DNA of 64,000 nucleotides from Mycolicibacterium arabiense (GTDB lineage: Bacteria; Actinomycetota; Actinomycetes; Mycobacteriales; Mycobacteriaceae), in the NCBI RefSeq assembly GCF_010731815.2, contig NZ_AP022593.1, positions 2,790,001 to 2,854,000 on the forward strand, written 5' to 3'. Position numbers and translations under genes: made by a program. The notes beneath the pieces were generated by a model. It was not told the DNA's origin. It did no database searches and saw nothing but the letters and a program-made list of their open reading frames with translations. This document shows positions 1-9,264 of this stretch, piece after piece (the stretch's first letter is position 1; each line of letters opens with the position of its first letter).

Positions 1-362
1 GTGCGGCCCCTGGGCACGCCGGTCAGTTCGCCGATCGCGCGCGCCGACTGCCACTTCTCGACCTCCGACCCGGAGGCCTCCGGGTAGATCCTGACGATCT
101 CGGCGATCCGGATGGTCTCGGCGCCTTGGCGCAGGTACTCCGGGGTCAGCTCGACCGAGGTGTGAATGCGAGCCGCCTTCACCTGGATCGACAGGAAGCC
201 GGTGACCAGGACGAAGAACACGAACGGCACCAGCAGGTCGATGCCGTACCCGGCCCAGACCTGGATCAGCAGCATGGCGCCGCCCGATGCGGGCCCGGCC
301 GCGGCCCACCACCACGTGGCGCCGGGCTCGCGGAACAGCACCTGCTGGTCGGTGGCGGTCAC
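1..362 (-). CDS. Conserved membrane protein, 3' end outside window
   Basis: The reading frame opens with GTG at 362 and is still open at base 1, giving 120 codons of a truncated gene. The N-terminus reads FREPGATWWW and is followed by two hydrophobic stretches (about residues 18-58), then a soluble part with LTPEYLRQGAETI. The layout, a WWW-rich start, two membrane segments and a short strand-rich domain, resembles DUF3093 proteins, but that assignment is weak. The GTG start overlaps the stop of the preceding gene by four bases (GTGA), so it is the last visible gene of the heme operon. Function unknown. Confidence 0.7.
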   Translation of the reverse strand, partial: MTATDQQVLFREPGATWWWAAAGPASGGAMLLIQVWAGYGIDLLVPFVFFVLVTGFLSIQVKAARIHTSVELTPEYLRQGAETIRIAEIVRIYPEASGSEVEKWQSARAIGELTGVPRGR

Positions 363-745
363 GTCTTGGCTCCGAACCACTCGCGGACCGGTTCGCGGCG
401 CAGCAGCAGGGCACCGGTGATCAACAGGATCATCGAGACGCCGACGATCGCGATCACCGCGATGCCCGCGCCGAGCAGCAGCAGCAGCGCCATGAACGCG
501 ACCGACGCCATGGCCAGACCGACGCCCGCGCTGGCGAACCGGGCCTCACCCCGACGAGCCCGGCCCGCGAGGTAACCCTGCGCGAGGCCTGCCGCGATCA
601 GCAGGACGCCGGTGACGATCACCAGGGGCGCGCCTCCCTGGCTCAGCGTCAGCATGCCCAACGCGGCGATCAGGACGGCTGCGGTCACCCAGCACCAGAA
701 CGCGGTGTCCACGATGCGCGGGCGCTGCGCAGGGGTGTCGGGCAT
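359..745 (-). CDS. Small four-helix membrane protein (Rv0514-like position)
   Basis: This 128-residue protein is nearly all hydrophobic, with four predicted membrane helices at about residues 16-35, 38-60, 71-93 and 96-115, and a basic C-terminus (LLRREPVREWFG). No enzymatic motif is visible. It sits two genes downstream of hemB and is coupled to the next gene by a GTGA overlap. In M. tuberculosis small membrane proteins (Rv0513, Rv0514) occupy the same place. Role unknown; co-transcription with heme genes is inferred from spacing only. Confidence 0.75.
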   Translation of the reverse strand: MPDTPAQRPRIVDTAFWCWVTAAVLIAALGMLTLSQGGAPLVIVTGVLLIAAGLAQGYLAGRARRGEARFASAGVGLAMASVAFMALLLLLGAGIAVIAIVGVSMILLITGALLLRREPVREWFGAKT

Positions 746-757
746 GGTCGGGCCAGC

Positions 758-1186
758 CTATCGGGTGAAGAACCCGTGAGCGTCCTTGCGGTGCAACAGG
801 TAGATGCCTCCCGCAATCAGCACGGCGCCGAGGATCACGCACACCGCATACGCCGACGCGGCGACCGCGGACCGTTCGCTGCCGAACAGGTTGCCGACCA
901 CGTAGACCACCGACGCGGCGCCGCCACCGGTCAGGACGGTACGCGCCCACCGGTACCGTGCGCGCATCAACAGCAGCAGCGTGGACACCAGCACCAGCAC
1001 CACGACCGCGACGAAGCCCGCGAAGGCGTCGACGATCCCGCTCATCGCTCGCGTGGGTGCGGTGACCTGGTCGATGACGTAGCCCGCCGTCATCAGCGGC
1101 AGCGCAACCGCCCACAACCAGAAGCCGGTCACCACGTCCTCGGGTGGGCCGCCCGGGGTCTGGTCGGTGGGTTCGGTCGGGTTCAC
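758..1186 (-). CDS. Conserved membrane protein downstream of hemB (Rv0513-like)
   Basis: The 142-residue product begins with a Pro/Thr-rich soluble stretch and then has four predicted membrane helices between residues 20 and 132, ending in a short basic tail. Its GTG start (1184-1186) overlaps the hemB stop (GTGA), which points to translational coupling. No catalytic motif is seen. Position and size suggest a homologue of M. tuberculosis Rv0513. Function not known. Confidence 0.75.
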   Translation of the reverse strand: MNPTEPTDQTPGGPPEDVVTGFWLWAVALPLMTAGYVIDQVTAPTRAMSGIVDAFAGFVAVVVLVLVSTLLLLMRARYRWARTVLTGGGAASVVYVVGNLFGSERSAVAASAYAVCVILGAVLIAGGIYLLHRKDAHGFFTR

Positions 1187-2163
1187 GCCAGCCAGGTGGC
1201 GGCCTCGGCCGCCCAGTAGGTCAGCACGATGTCGGCCCCCGCGCGCCGGATGCTGATCAACGTCTCCAGCGCCACGGTGGGCAGGTCTACCCAGCCGTTC
1301 GCGGCGGCGGCGCTGATCATTGAGTACTCGCCCGACACCTGATACGCGGCAACGGGAACCGGCGATGTGTCGGCGGCCGCGCGGAGCACGTCGAGGTACG
1401 CCATCGCCGGCTTCACCATGATGATGTCGGCGCCCTCGTCGATGTCGAGTTCCACCTCGTGCAGGGCCTCGCGCGCGTTGCCCGGGTTCTGCTGATAGGT
1501 GCGCCGGTCCCCCGCCAGGCTCGACGCCACCGCCTCGCGGAACGGGCCGTAGAAGCCGGACGCGAACTTCGCGGCGTAGGCCAGGATCACGACGTCGGTG
1601 TGGCCCGCGGCGTCGAGTCCATCGCGGATCGCGGCCACCTGGCCGTCCATCATGCCGCTGGGGCCGACCACGTGGGCACCCGAATTGGCTTGCGCTACAG
1701 CGAGAGCGACGTACCGATCGTTGGTGGCGTCGTTGTCCACCCGCCCCTCGACGTCGAGGACGCCGCAGTGGCCGTGGTCGGTGAACTCGTCGAGGCAGGT
1801 GTCGGCCATCAACACCGTGGCGTCACCGACCTCGGCCGACAGGTCCCGCAGCGCGACGTTGAGGATGCCGTCCTCCGCGATGCCGACCGACCCGAGTGCG
1901 TCCTTGTCCTCGTCCCGCGGCACGCCGAAGAGCATCAGTCCGCCGACGCCCGCCGCCACCGCATCGGTGGCGGCGCGCCGCAGCGATTCGCGGGTGTGCT
2001 GCACGACGCCGGGCATCGACGCGATGGCGCGCGGTTCGCCGATGCCGTCGGCGACGAACATCGGCAGCACCAGATGCCGTGGCTCCAGCGACGTCTGGGC
2101 CACCAGCCGGCGCATGGCCGGGGTGCTGCGCAGCCGCCGGGGACGGTGACGGGGAAAGGCCAC
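1183..2163 (-). CDS. hemB: Delta-aminolevulinic acid dehydratase (porphobilinogen synthase)
   Basis: It condenses two 5-aminolevulinate molecules to porphobilinogen in the cytoplasm. The 326-residue TIM-barrel protein has the two active-site lysines at K199 ([16 protein letters not shown]) and K251 ([12 protein letters not shown]). The metal-site loop [14 protein letters not shown] (121-134) keeps Cys123 and Cys133 but has Asp125 where zinc enzymes carry the middle cysteine, so metal use may differ from the zinc type. It is the fourth gene of the hemA-hemC-hemD-hemB run and lies 15 bases after hemD. Identification is firm. Confidence 0.97.
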   Translation of the reverse strand: MAFPRHRPRRLRSTPAMRRLVAQTSLEPRHLVLPMFVADGIGEPRAIASMPGVVQHTRESLRRAATDAVAAGVGGLMLFGVPRDEDKDALGSVGIAEDGILNVALRDLSAEVGDATVLMADTCLDEFTDHGHCGVLDVEGRVDNDATNDRYVALAVAQANSGAHVVGPSGMMDGQVAAIRDGLDAAGHTDVVILAYAAKFASGFYGPFREAVASSLAGDRRTYQQNPGNAREALHEVELDIDEGADIIMVKPAMAYLDVLRAAADTSPVPVAAYQVSGEYSMISAAAANGWVDLPTVALETLISIRRAGADIVLTYWAAEAATWLA

Positions 2164-2178
2164 TGAGGTCTACCGGAT

Positions 2179-3825
2179 CTACCGGCGACGGCTCTTCTTG
2201 CGCGGAGGCGGCAGTGCACCCTCGGCCCGCAGCCGCGCTGCGTGCTCGGCGAGCGCCTCGACCAGCGGGCCCACGGCCGCCGTCTCGGGCTGCACGTCGA
2301 CGCGGAGGCCGAATTCCGCTGCGGTCTCGGCGGTCTTGGGCCCGATGCACGCCACGATCGTCCGGGCGTGCGGCTTGCCCGCGATGCCGACGAGATTGCG
2401 CACCGTCGAACTCGACGTGAAGCACACCGCGTCGAAGCCACCGGTCTTGATCATCTCGCGGGTCTGGGCCGGCGGCGGTGCGGCACGCACCGTGCGGTAG
2501 GCCGTGACGTCCTCGATCTCCCAGCCGCGGTCGCGCAGACCCTCGGCCAGCGTCTCGGTGGCGATGTCGGCACGAGGCAGCAGCACCCGGTTCACCGGGT
2601 CGAAGATGTCGTCGTACGGCGGGAACTCGTCGAGCAGGCCCAGCGAGGACTGCTCACCCGAGGGCACCAGCTCCGGATTGATCCCGAACGCGCGCACCCG
2701 GTCGGCGGTGGCCTGTCCAACGCACGCGATCTTGACGCCGGAGAAGGCCCGCGCGTCCAGACCGAATTCGTTGAACTTCTCCCACACGGCGCGAACGGCA
2801 TTGGTGGAGGTGAACACGACCCACTGGAACCGGCCGTCGACCAGACCCTTGACCGCACGCTCCATCTGGGCGGGGCTGCGCGGCGGCTCGACGGCGATGG
2901 TCGGCACCTCGATCGGCAGCGCGCCGTGGCCGACGAGGCGATCGCTCATCTCGCCGGCCTGGTCCTTGGTGCGCGGGACGAGCACGGTCCAGCCGTACAG
3001 CGCCCGGCTCTCCCACCAGTTCAGCTTCGCGCGGTTGGCGACGGTCTTGCCGATCGTCGCCACCAACGGGCCTGCCAGCGGTCCGGCAGGCTCACTGCCC
3101 GTGAGAGTGGCCTTGTCGAGCAGACCCGACAGCGACGTCTCGACCGAACGCTGCTGGCACGTGGTGCCGTTCGCGGTGACCACGCAGGGCGTGGTGTCGG
3201 TCAGGCCGTACTCGATCAGCGTGCGGGCGGCCTCCGGCAGGTGCGACGCCGTGGCGTGCAGGATCAGAGGGCCGGGGGCGGCGGCCAGCGCAGCCCAGTC
3301 CACGTCGCCACGCACGTCGGCGACGGTGTGCGAAGAGCCCAGCGGCAGACCGGCATACGTCGGCACGGCCGTCGTGGCGGGTAGCCCGGGCACGATCTCG
3401 AAGTTCGCCTGCGTCCGCGCCACCGCGGTCACCTCGGCCAGCACGGCGTCCACCGACAGCGGATCGCCCGCGACCAGTCGCACCACGTCGACGCCGGTGC
3501 GAGCCTCGTTGACCAGGGTCTTGGCGACCTCGGCCGGGTCTCCGAGCGCGGGACGCACGTCCACGCCACTCGGCAGCCCTGCACCGGTCGGCACGGCGTC
3601 GGTGTCGCCCGCCGGGTCGTCCACCGGCGCTTCGGGACCCGATGCCGGAGGCAGGTCCGACCCGATCAGGGCCAGCACCGCCTCGGGCACGTCTGGGTCG
3701 GTGAAGGCCAGCGCAGCATTGGTGAGCACTGTGCGTGCCCGCGTCGTCAGCAGGCCGGGGTCACCCGGGCCTGAACCGACGAAGGTGATGCGGCCGGGCT
3801 TCAGCTTGCGCCCTCGGATGGTCAT
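2179..3825 (-). CDS. hemD: Uroporphyrinogen-III synthase fused to a divergent SUMT-like domain
   Basis: The 548-residue protein has an N-terminal tetrapyrrole methylase-like domain (about 12-255, starting [15 protein letters not shown]) and a C-terminal uroporphyrinogen-III synthase domain (about 270-530), which closes hydroxymethylbilane with inversion of ring D. The methylase half is unusual: the family motif around RLKGGDPF reads RLVAGDPL here, the GRGGEE part is missing, and a Pro/Asp-rich insert is present near residue 65. Methylation of uroporphyrinogen III is therefore doubtful. It overlaps hemC by four bases (ATGA). A basic tail ([10 protein letters not shown]) ends the protein. The fusion matches mycobacterial HemD (Rv0511). 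Confidence 0.93.
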   Translation of the reverse strand: MTIRGRKLKPGRITFVGSGPGDPGLLTTRARTVLTNAALAFTDPDVPEAVLALIGSDLPPASGPEAPVDDPAGDTDAVPTGAGLPSGVDVRPALGDPAEVAKTLVNEARTGVDVVRLVAGDPLSVDAVLAEVTAVARTQANFEIVPGLPATTAVPTYAGLPLGSSHTVADVRGDVDWAALAAAPGPLILHATASHLPEAARTLIEYGLTDTTPCVVTANGTTCQQRSVETSLSGLLDKATLTGSEPAGPLAGPLVATIGKTVANRAKLNWWESRALYGWTVLVPRTKDQAGEMSDRLVGHGALPIEVPTIAVEPPRSPAQMERAVKGLVDGRFQWVVFTSTNAVRAVWEKFNEFGLDARAFSGVKIACVGQATADRVRAFGINPELVPSGEQSSLGLLDEFPPYDDIFDPVNRVLLPRADIATETLAEGLRDRGWEIEDVTAYRTVRAAPPPAQTREMIKTGGFDAVCFTSSSTVRNLVGIAGKPHARTIVACIGPKTAETAAEFGLRVDVQPETAAVGPLVEALAEHAARLRAEGALPPPRKKSRRR

Positions 3826-4796
3826 CCTTCGCTCCCGCTTTCAGTCCGCTCCGCCAACAGATCTCGCGCACCCAGCTCGAACAACTCCGCGGCCACCGAG
3901 AGCCCTAGCTCTCGTGCCCGATCGGGAGCCCCGATGCCGGACGCACGGATCACGTCGGATCCGTCCAGCGTCGCCACGCAGCCGCGCAACGACAACTCAT
4001 CGAAGACATTGCCCTCCTCGTCGATGGACTCGACCACTTCTGCGATCGCTCCCACCGGCGCGGAGCACCCCGCCTCCAGTTCGGCGAGCAGGACACGCTC
4101 GGCGGTGACCGCGGCGCGCGTGTCGGGATCGTCCAACTGCCCGAGCAGCGCGGCCAACTCGACGTCGCCCGCACGACACTCCACCGCAAGCGCACCTTGA
4201 GCCGGCGCCGGCAACATCTGCACCGGCTCAATCGTCTCGGTGACTGCGTCGAGCCGACCGATGCGGGCGAGACCCGCACGGGCGACGACGACGCCGTCGA
4301 GATCACCGTTAGTAACCCTGTTCAACCTGGTGTCTAGGTTGCCTCGTAGGGGGCGAATTTCCAAACCGAGACCCAGTGCTCTAAGCTGCGCCGTCCGCCG
4401 CGGGCTCGACGTGCCGATCACGGACCCGGGCGGCAACTCCCCCAGCACCATGCCGTCGCGGGCCACCAGGGCGTCGCGGGCGTCCTCGCGGACGGGTATC
4501 GCGGCGATCACGAAGCGCTCGTCGTTGGCGGTCGGCAAATCCTTGTACGAGTGCACCGCCATGTCGACCCGGTTGTCGGCGATCGCCTCGCGCAGGGCCT
4601 GGGTGAACACGCCCACGCCGATGTCGGCGATGGGCGCGCTGGAGCGGTCTCCGTCGGTGGAGACGATGACCAGTTCGGCGGCGTGCCCCCTGGCGATCAG
4701 AGCGTCCCGGATGGTCCCGGCCTGTGTAGTGGCGAGCAGGCTGCCTCGGGTGCCGATCCGGATGATCGTGTCGTTGCTCGATGCGGAGGTGGGCAA
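3822..4796 (-). CDS. hemC: Porphobilinogen deaminase (hydroxymethylbilane synthase)
   Basis: It polymerises four porphobilinogens into hydroxymethylbilane. The 324-residue protein shows the [10 protein letters not shown] start (13-22), the VHSYKDLPT loop with the substrate Asp/Lys region, [11 protein letters not shown] (128-138), RGNLDTRL (151-158) and the dipyrromethane cofactor cysteine C244 in [10 protein letters not shown]. Length and motifs are normal for the family. It starts three bases after the hemA stop and overlaps hemD, so the three are translated from one message. Confidence 0.97.
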   Translation of the reverse strand: MPTSASSNDTIIRIGTRGSLLATTQAGTIRDALIARGHAAELVIVSTDGDRSSAPIADIGVGVFTQALREAIADNRVDMAVHSYKDLPTANDERFVIAAIPVREDARDALVARDGMVLGELPPGSVIGTSSPRRTAQLRALGLGLEIRPLRGNLDTRLNRVTNGDLDGVVVARAGLARIGRLDAVTETIEPVQMLPAPAQGALAVECRAGDVELAALLGQLDDPDTRAAVTAERVLLAELEAGCSAPVGAIAEVVESIDEEGNVFDELSLRGCVATLDGSDVIRASGIGAPDRARELGLSVAAELFELGARDLLAERTESGSEG

Positions 4797-4799
4797 GCG

Positions 4800-6221
4800 C
4801 TACTCGGTCTTGTCCACGTCGGAGGGCAGGTCCAGCGCCAGATCGCCTGCGATCAAATCTTCTGCGACCAAGGGCAATTCGCCACCGGCGACGGCATCGA
4901 CGGCCTGCGGGTCGAGTTCGAAGAGTTCGCGCAGCGCCTCGGCATAGCTGTCGCCGCCCGGCGCACCCGCGAGCTGCTTCACCCGCACCGTCGGAGCGTG
5001 CAGCAGCTTGTCGACGACGCGTCGCACGGTACGGGCGACCTCGTCGCGGTGCACGGAGTCGAGCCCTGGCAGCCGGTTGTCGAGTCGCAGCAGTTCGGCC
5101 TCGACCACGTCGGCCGCCCGCTGGCGCAGCGCCGTCACGGTGGGCGTCACCTCGGCCATCCGCTGGCCTGCGAGATAGTTGGCGACCTCCGCCGCGACGA
5201 TCGCCTTCGCCGCCTCGGCGTCGGCCGAGGCCGCGCGCGCGGACGGCTCGCGCTGGATGCGGTCCATGTCGATGACGTAGACCCCTGGCAGGCCTGCCAC
5301 CGCGGGATCGACGTCGCGCGGCATGCCGAGGTCGCAGATGACCAGTTGCTTGGGTTCCTGGCCGTGGGCCAGGCCGCGGTGCACGTCGGCCAGGGACACG
5401 ACCGGGCGCACCGCGCCGGTACAGCTCACGACCACGTCGGCGTCGGTCAGTAGCGGCGGCAGATGGTCGAACGGGAAGGCATGCGCGTCGACGCCCTGGC
5501 TGCGCAGGTTCGCCACTACGCGCTCGGCGCGCGGCAGCGAGCGGTTCACCACGTGTACCCGGCCGATGCCGGCCCGCACCAGGTGTGCGGCCGCCAGAGC
5601 ACCCATGGAGCCCGCGCCGACCACGACGGCGCTGCGACCGGCCAGGCCGTTCACACCTCCCTGGTCACTGCGCTCCTGCGCTCCCGAACCCAACTTCGCG
5701 CCTGCCATGTCCAACGCCACGGACACCACCGAGGCGCCCGCGGCGTCGATGCCCGTCTCGGAGTGCACGCGCTTGCCGACCGACAGCGCGCGCTGGGACA
5801 GTTCGTGCAGAGTGCGGCCGACGGCGTGGTTGGCCTCGGCGGCGGCGTAGGAGCGGCGGACCTGTCCGAGCACCTGCTGCTCGCCGATCACGGCCGAGTC
5901 CAGTCCGCTGGTGACGGCGAACAGGTGCTCGACGGCAGCCTCGGCATAGCGAACGTAGGCGTACTTGGTGAGATCGCCCAGCGACATTCCGGAATGCTCG
6001 GAGAGCACCTGACCGACGACCGACAGGCCGCCGTGGAACGCCTCGACCACCGCGTAGACCTCGACCCGGTTGCAGGTCGACAGGATCATCGCCTCGGTGA
6101 CCAGGGAGGATCGCAGGAGTTCTTCGACGATCTTGGCCTGATCGGACTCGTCGGTGCTCAGACGTTCGAGCACGGTCACAGGCGCGCTGCGGTGCGAAAC
6201 GCCGAATAGGAGAACGCTCAT
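4800..6221 (-). CDS. hemA: Glutamyl-tRNA reductase
   Basis: It reduces glutamyl-tRNA with NADPH to glutamate-1-semialdehyde, the first committed step of C5 heme synthesis. Visible are GVSHRSAPV (7-15), the catalytic C50 in [18 protein letters not shown] (113-121), and the NADPH site VGAGSMG (201-207). Between the catalytic and NADPH domains, residues 179-191 ([13 protein letters not shown]) are encoded by a copy of a dispersed repeat and look like an extra loop. It is the first gene of the heme operon with its own promoter just upstream (6244-6273). Confidence 0.97.
   Translation of the reverse strand: MSVLLFGVSHRSAPVTVLERLSTDESDQAKIVEELLRSSLVTEAMILSTCNRVEVYAVVEAFHGGLSVVGQVLSEHSGMSLGDLTKYAYVRYAEAAVEHLFAVTSGLDSAVIGEQQVLGQVRRSYAAAEANHAVGRTLHELSQRALSVGKRVHSETGIDAAGASVVSVALDMAGAKLGSGAQERSDQGGVNGLAGRSAVVVGAGSMGALAAAHLVRAGIGRVHVVNRSLPRAERVVANLRSQGVDAHAFPFDHLPPLLTDADVVVSCTGAVRPVVSLADVHRGLAHGQEPKQLVICDLGMPRDVDPAVAGLPGVYVIDMDRIQREPSARAASADAEAAKAIVAAEVANYLAGQRMAEVTPTVTALRQRAADVVEAELLRLDNRLPGLDSVHRDEVARTVRRVVDKLLHAPTVRVKQLAGAPGGDSYAEALRELFELDPQAVDAVAGGELPLVAEDLIAGDLALDLPSDVDKTE
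5656..5685 (-). repeat. Dispersed repeat copy 1, inside hemA
   Basis: This is the most diverged copy of the repeat with core GCAGGAGCGNAGCGAC: one core base differs (AGTGAC) and the flanks are weaker. It lies in the sense direction of hemA and reads AQERSD in frame. Confidence 0.6.
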
Positions 6222-6243
6222 GGCCTCGTCACCACGATTTCCA

Positions 6244-6273
6244 AAGGTAGTCGTTGGTTAGTCACGAAACCAA
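6244..6273 (-). promoter_or_regulatory. Probable sigma-A promoter of the hemA operon
   Basis: On the minus strand TTGGTT (6273-6268) and TACCTT (6249-6244) are 18 bases apart, 23-52 bases upstream of the hemA ATG. The spacing and the TANNNT -10 fit a mycobacterial housekeeping promoter. Confidence 0.5.
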
Positions 6274-6326
6274 ATTGCTGAGCAACGTCACAGCCGGTCG
6301 TACATCACACCCGCCGTTTCGCGCCT

Positions 6327-6617
6327 TCACCCCGACAGGTCCGAGCGCAGCCGCGCCTCGTCGACCTCCCAGTAGCTGTGCTCGCGCCCGTCGAGCAGCA
6401 CCACCGGCAGCCGGTCGCCGTACTCGGCGCGCAGCGTCGCGTCCCCGGCCGCGGCGGCCGCGTCGACGTCGGTGGTGGTCATCTCGAACCCCAGCTCGGT
6501 GGCGAGGCTCGCGAGCTGTGTGCCCGCCCGCGCGCACAGGCTGCAGCCGGCACGCGTGAGCAACTCCACGCTGTGCCCATCCCCCATGTCGCTGCGCTCC
6601 TGCCCGCCGGTGCTCAT
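6327..6617 (-). CDS. Glutaredoxin-like thioredoxin-fold protein (Rv0508-like)
   Basis: The 96-residue protein has a glutaredoxin-type fold: strand VELLTRAGCSLCARA with a CxxC redox pair (C25, C28), then DRLPVVLLDG carrying the cis-Pro, and a C-terminal helix. It belongs to the DUF836 glutaredoxin-like family. The start at 6617 is preceded by GAGG; a second ATG ten codons later would remove the segment STGGQERSD, which is encoded by a dispersed repeat. It lies 105 bases upstream of hemA in the same direction; a link to the heme pathway is only positional. Confidence 0.85.
   Translation of the reverse strand: MSTGGQERSDMGDGHSVELLTRAGCSLCARAGTQLASLATELGFEMTTTDVDAAAAAGDATLRAEYGDRLPVVLLDGREHSYWEVDEARLRSDLSG
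6581..6610 (-). repeat. Dispersed repeat copy 2, N-terminus of glutaredoxin-like gene
   Basis: Core GCAGGAGCGCAGCGAC is present exactly, with CGGCGG before it and GGGGGAT after it on the minus strand. It reads GGQERSD in the same frame as the copies in hemA and in the thioesterase-like gene. Confidence 0.75.
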
Positions 6618-6649
6618 GAGTGCCTCATGACTGCCAGTATCGCGTCCCC

Positions 6650-6655
6650 TACTGT
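6650..6655 (+). promoter_or_regulatory. -10 element of a leaderless promoter (SerB-like gene)
   Basis: TACTGT lies six bases before the GTG at 6662, the spacing expected when transcription begins on the start codon. Confidence 0.5.
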
Positions 6656-6661
6656 TGAACC

Positions 6662-7528
6662 GTGTCCGACTCCAGGGCTGACGCCGATCCCACCGCGGAG
6701 GTGCTGGTCGACCAGAACGGCGTGCTGGCGCAGGCGACCGCCCCGCAGGCACCGCCTCCCGATCTGACCGCGGCCGCGTTCTTCGACGTCGACAACACCC
6801 TGGTGCAGGGGTCCTCGCTGGTGCACTTCGCCAGGGGCCTGGCGGCGCGCAAGTACTTCACCTATGGCGACCTCGCCCGGTTCGGCTACGCCCAGGCCAA
6901 GTTTCAGCTGACCGGCAAGGAGAACAGCGACGACGTCGCCGAGGGCAGACGCAAGGCGCTGGCCTTCATCGAGGGCCGCCAGACGTCCGAACTCGCCGAG
7001 CTGGGCGAGGAGATCTTCGACGAGATCATCGCCGACAAGCTGTGGTCCGGCACGCGCGCGCTCGCCCAGATGCACCTCGACGCGGGCCAGCAGGTGTGGC
7101 TGGTGACCGCGACGCCCTACGAGCTGGCCGCGACCATCGCCAAGAAGCTCGGCCTGACCGGTGCGCTCGGGACGGTCGCCGAGTCCGTCGACGGCGTGTT
7201 CACCGGCCGGCTCGTCGGCGAAATCCTGCACGGCGCAGGCAAGGCCCACGCGGTGCGATCGCTGGCCATCCGCGAGGGCCTCAACCTCAAGCGCTGCACC
7301 GCGTACTCCGACAGCTACAACGACGTGCCGATGCTGTCGCTGGTCGGGACCGCAGTCGCGATCAACCCCGACGGCGCGCTGCGCGACCTCGCACGCCAGC
7401 GTGGTTGGGAGATCCGGGACTTCCGCACCGCCCGCAAGGCCGCCCGGATCGGCGTGCCGTCGGCGCTGGCACTCGGGGCGGTGGGCGGAGCGCTGGCCGC
7501 GGTGGTCTCCCGCCGCGACGGCAACTGA
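6662..7528 (+). CDS. HAD-family phosphoserine phosphatase-like hydrolase
   Basis: This 288-residue HAD-IB hydrolase has motif I FFDVDNTL (nucleophile D42, acid D44), motif II in LVTATPYE (T149/T151), Lys194 in GAGKAHAV as motif III and [11 protein letters not shown] (D217, D221) as motif IV. Family members remove phosphate from serine phosphate or similar small phosphomonoesters. The C-terminus (263-283) is a glycine/alanine-rich membrane helix, so it may be membrane-anchored. The GTG start is supported by a -10 box six bases upstream. It corresponds to M. tuberculosis serB1 (Rv0505c); the true substrate is not fixed by the sequence. Confidence 0.9.
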   Translation: MSDSRADADPTAEVLVDQNGVLAQATAPQAPPPDLTAAAFFDVDNTLVQGSSLVHFARGLAARKYFTYGDLARFGYAQAKFQLTGKENSDDVAEGRRKALAFIEGRQTSELAELGEEIFDEIIADKLWSGTRALAQMHLDAGQQVWLVTATPYELAATIAKKLGLTGALGTVAESVDGVFTGRLVGEILHGAGKAHAVRSLAIREGLNLKRCTAYSDSYNDVPMLSLVGTAVAINPDGALRDLARQRGWEIRDFRTARKAARIGVPSALALGAVGGALAAVVSRRDGN

Positions 7529-7607
7529 GCAGGCCGCCCCGACCGGCGCTGATAGGCTCGCGCCGCTTGGACTGCCAAGCCCGACTGCCCGGGGAGCACC
7601 ACGAACC

Positions 7608-8153
7608 ATGAGCATCGCCGCCGACATCATCGGAACCCACTACCGGTATCCGGACTACTTCGAGGTGGACCGCGAGAAGGTCCGCGAGTTCGCCAAGGCC
7701 GTCAAGGACGACCATCCCGCGCATTACACCGAGGCCGCTGCCGAAGAGTGCGGCTACGACGCGCTGATCGCGTCACTGACGTTCGTCGCGGTGGCCGGGC
7801 GACGCGTGCAGCTCGAGATCTTCAGGCAGTTCGACGTGCCGATCAACCTCGAGCGCGTGCTGCACCGCGACCAGAAGCTGATCTTCCACCGTCCCATCGT
7901 GGTGGGCGACAAGCTGTGGTTCGACTCGTACCTGGATTCGGTCATCGAGTCGCACGGTGCCGTGATCACCGAGGTCCGCGCCGAGGTCACCGACGACGAG
8001 GGCAAGCCCGTGCTCACCTCGATCGTCACGATGTTCGGCGAGGCGACCCGCGACGAATCCGACGAGGTAAGCGCAAAGATCGCCGCAGGCCGCGACGCGG
8101 CCCTCGTCAGGATGGTCGCCGGGCAGAGGTCGCAAGGCCCCGCCGCGGAGTAG
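7608..8153 (+). CDS. MaoC-like dehydratase N-terminal domain protein (Rv0504c-like)
   Basis: The 181-residue protein is a single hot-dog domain of the UPF0336/HadA-HadC type: [27 protein letters not shown] at the start, a [19 protein letters not shown] segment, and [20 protein letters not shown]. HadA and HadC are partner subunits that bind the acyl chain in the mycolic-acid FAS-II dehydratase, while HadB supplies catalysis; no hydratase catalytic motif is seen here. The ATG at 7608 has GGGGAG about ten bases upstream. Substrate and partner are unknown. Confidence 0.85.
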   Translation: MSIAADIIGTHYRYPDYFEVDREKVREFAKAVKDDHPAHYTEAAAEECGYDALIASLTFVAVAGRRVQLEIFRQFDVPINLERVLHRDQKLIFHRPIVVGDKLWFDSYLDSVIESHGAVITEVRAEVTDDEGKPVLTSIVTMFGEATRDESDEVSAKIAAGRDAALVRMVAGQRSQGPAAE

Positions 8154-8159
8154 GCCCGC

Positions 8160-9227
8160 CTAGCCGAGGAACGTGTTGCCGCGGTTGGCCAGCAACTGGT
8201 ACAGCGTCTGCTGAATGGTCTCGCGCACCTGATCGGTCAGCTCGAACGTGACCATCGGGTCCTCGGCCATCGACTCGTCGAAGTCCTCGGTGACGATCGG
8301 CTCGCCGAACTGGATGTGCCACTTCGACGGCAGCGGCACCAGGCCGAGCGGACCCGCGAGTGGGAACAGCGGTGTCACCGGGAAGTACGGCAGCCCGAAC
8401 AGGCGCGCCAGCAGCTTCACGTCGGCGAGCATCGGGTAGATCTCCTCGGACCCGACGATCGAGCACGGCACGATCGGCGCGCGGGCGCGCAGCGCGGCCG
8501 AGACGAACCCGCCGCGACCGAATCGCTGCAGCTTGTAGCGGTCCCGGAACGGCTTGCCGAGGCCCTTGTAGCCCTCGGGGAACACGGCCGTCAGCTCACC
8601 GGCGGCGAGGAGGCGATGCGCGTCGGCGGTGCATGCCATGGTGTGCCCGGCCTTGCGCGCCGCCTGGCCCATGACGGGCATGTCGAACACCATGTCGGCG
8701 GCCAGCAGTCGCAGATCCCGGTGACCGGGATGGTTGTCGTGGACGGCCACCGAGGCCATCAGCCCGTCGAGCGGGAGCACGCCTGCGTGGTTGGCGACGA
8801 TGAGCGCCGCACCGTCGAGCGGCAGGTTCTCGATACCGCTCACCTCGACGCGGAACCACGACTTGAACAGCCCGCGCAGCAAAGGTAGGAAGATCGCGTT
8901 GTTGAGGTGCGGGTCGAAGCCGAACTCGTCGACCTCGTAGTCACCGCTCATGCGCTTGCGGACGAACTCGGCCACCGCGGAGATGCGCTGGGCCAGCTCG
9001 TTGGGCGCATCGTCGGACTCCGGTGAGCCGCCGACCGAACTGCGCCGCTCGTCGATCTCGCGGACCACCGCGGCGATCTGCTCGGCCGAGGCGCGAGTGC
9101 CGGCGTCGGCCATCAGGGACGGGTGTCTGCGCGAACTCTCCGCCCGCGCGGCGGACCGGCGCGCAGCCGAAGCCCGCCCTGAATTGCCGTGCAGCGGAAT
9201 TACTTTCGCCTTCGAGTCACCCGCCAC
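8160..9227 (-). CDS. PlsC-type acyltransferase (Rv0502-like)
   Basis: The protein (355 residues from the GTG at 9227, which has GAGGGA six bases upstream; a GTG at 9245 is possible) has a Ser/Arg/Ala-rich N-terminus and a glycerolipid acyltransferase domain from about residue 110. Motifs seen are VANHAGVLPLDG, a variant of the NHX4D block with extra residues, and FPEGYKGLGKPF as the glycerol-phosphate-binding block. It probably transfers fatty acyl groups from acyl-CoA to a lysophospholipid or acylglycerol at the membrane. It follows the epimerase gene on the same strand. Confidence 0.87.
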   Translation of the reverse strand: MAGDSKAKVIPLHGNSGRASAARRSAARAESSRRHPSLMADAGTRASAEQIAAVVREIDERRSSVGGSPESDDAPNELAQRISAVAEFVRKRMSGDYEVDEFGFDPHLNNAIFLPLLRGLFKSWFRVEVSGIENLPLDGAALIVANHAGVLPLDGLMASVAVHDNHPGHRDLRLLAADMVFDMPVMGQAARKAGHTMACTADAHRLLAAGELTAVFPEGYKGLGKPFRDRYKLQRFGRGGFVSAALRARAPIVPCSIVGSEEIYPMLADVKLLARLFGLPYFPVTPLFPLAGPLGLVPLPSKWHIQFGEPIVTEDFDESMAEDPMVTFELTDQVRETIQQTLYQLLANRGNTFLG

Positions 9228-9264
9228 GTCGTTTCCCTCTTCCACCCCGGTTCAGACCCCTGCC

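Noticed and set aside
3823..3845. Possible sixth repeat copy at the hemC 3' end
   Set aside because: Only GGGAGCGAAG matches; the rest of the core and both flanks are missing.
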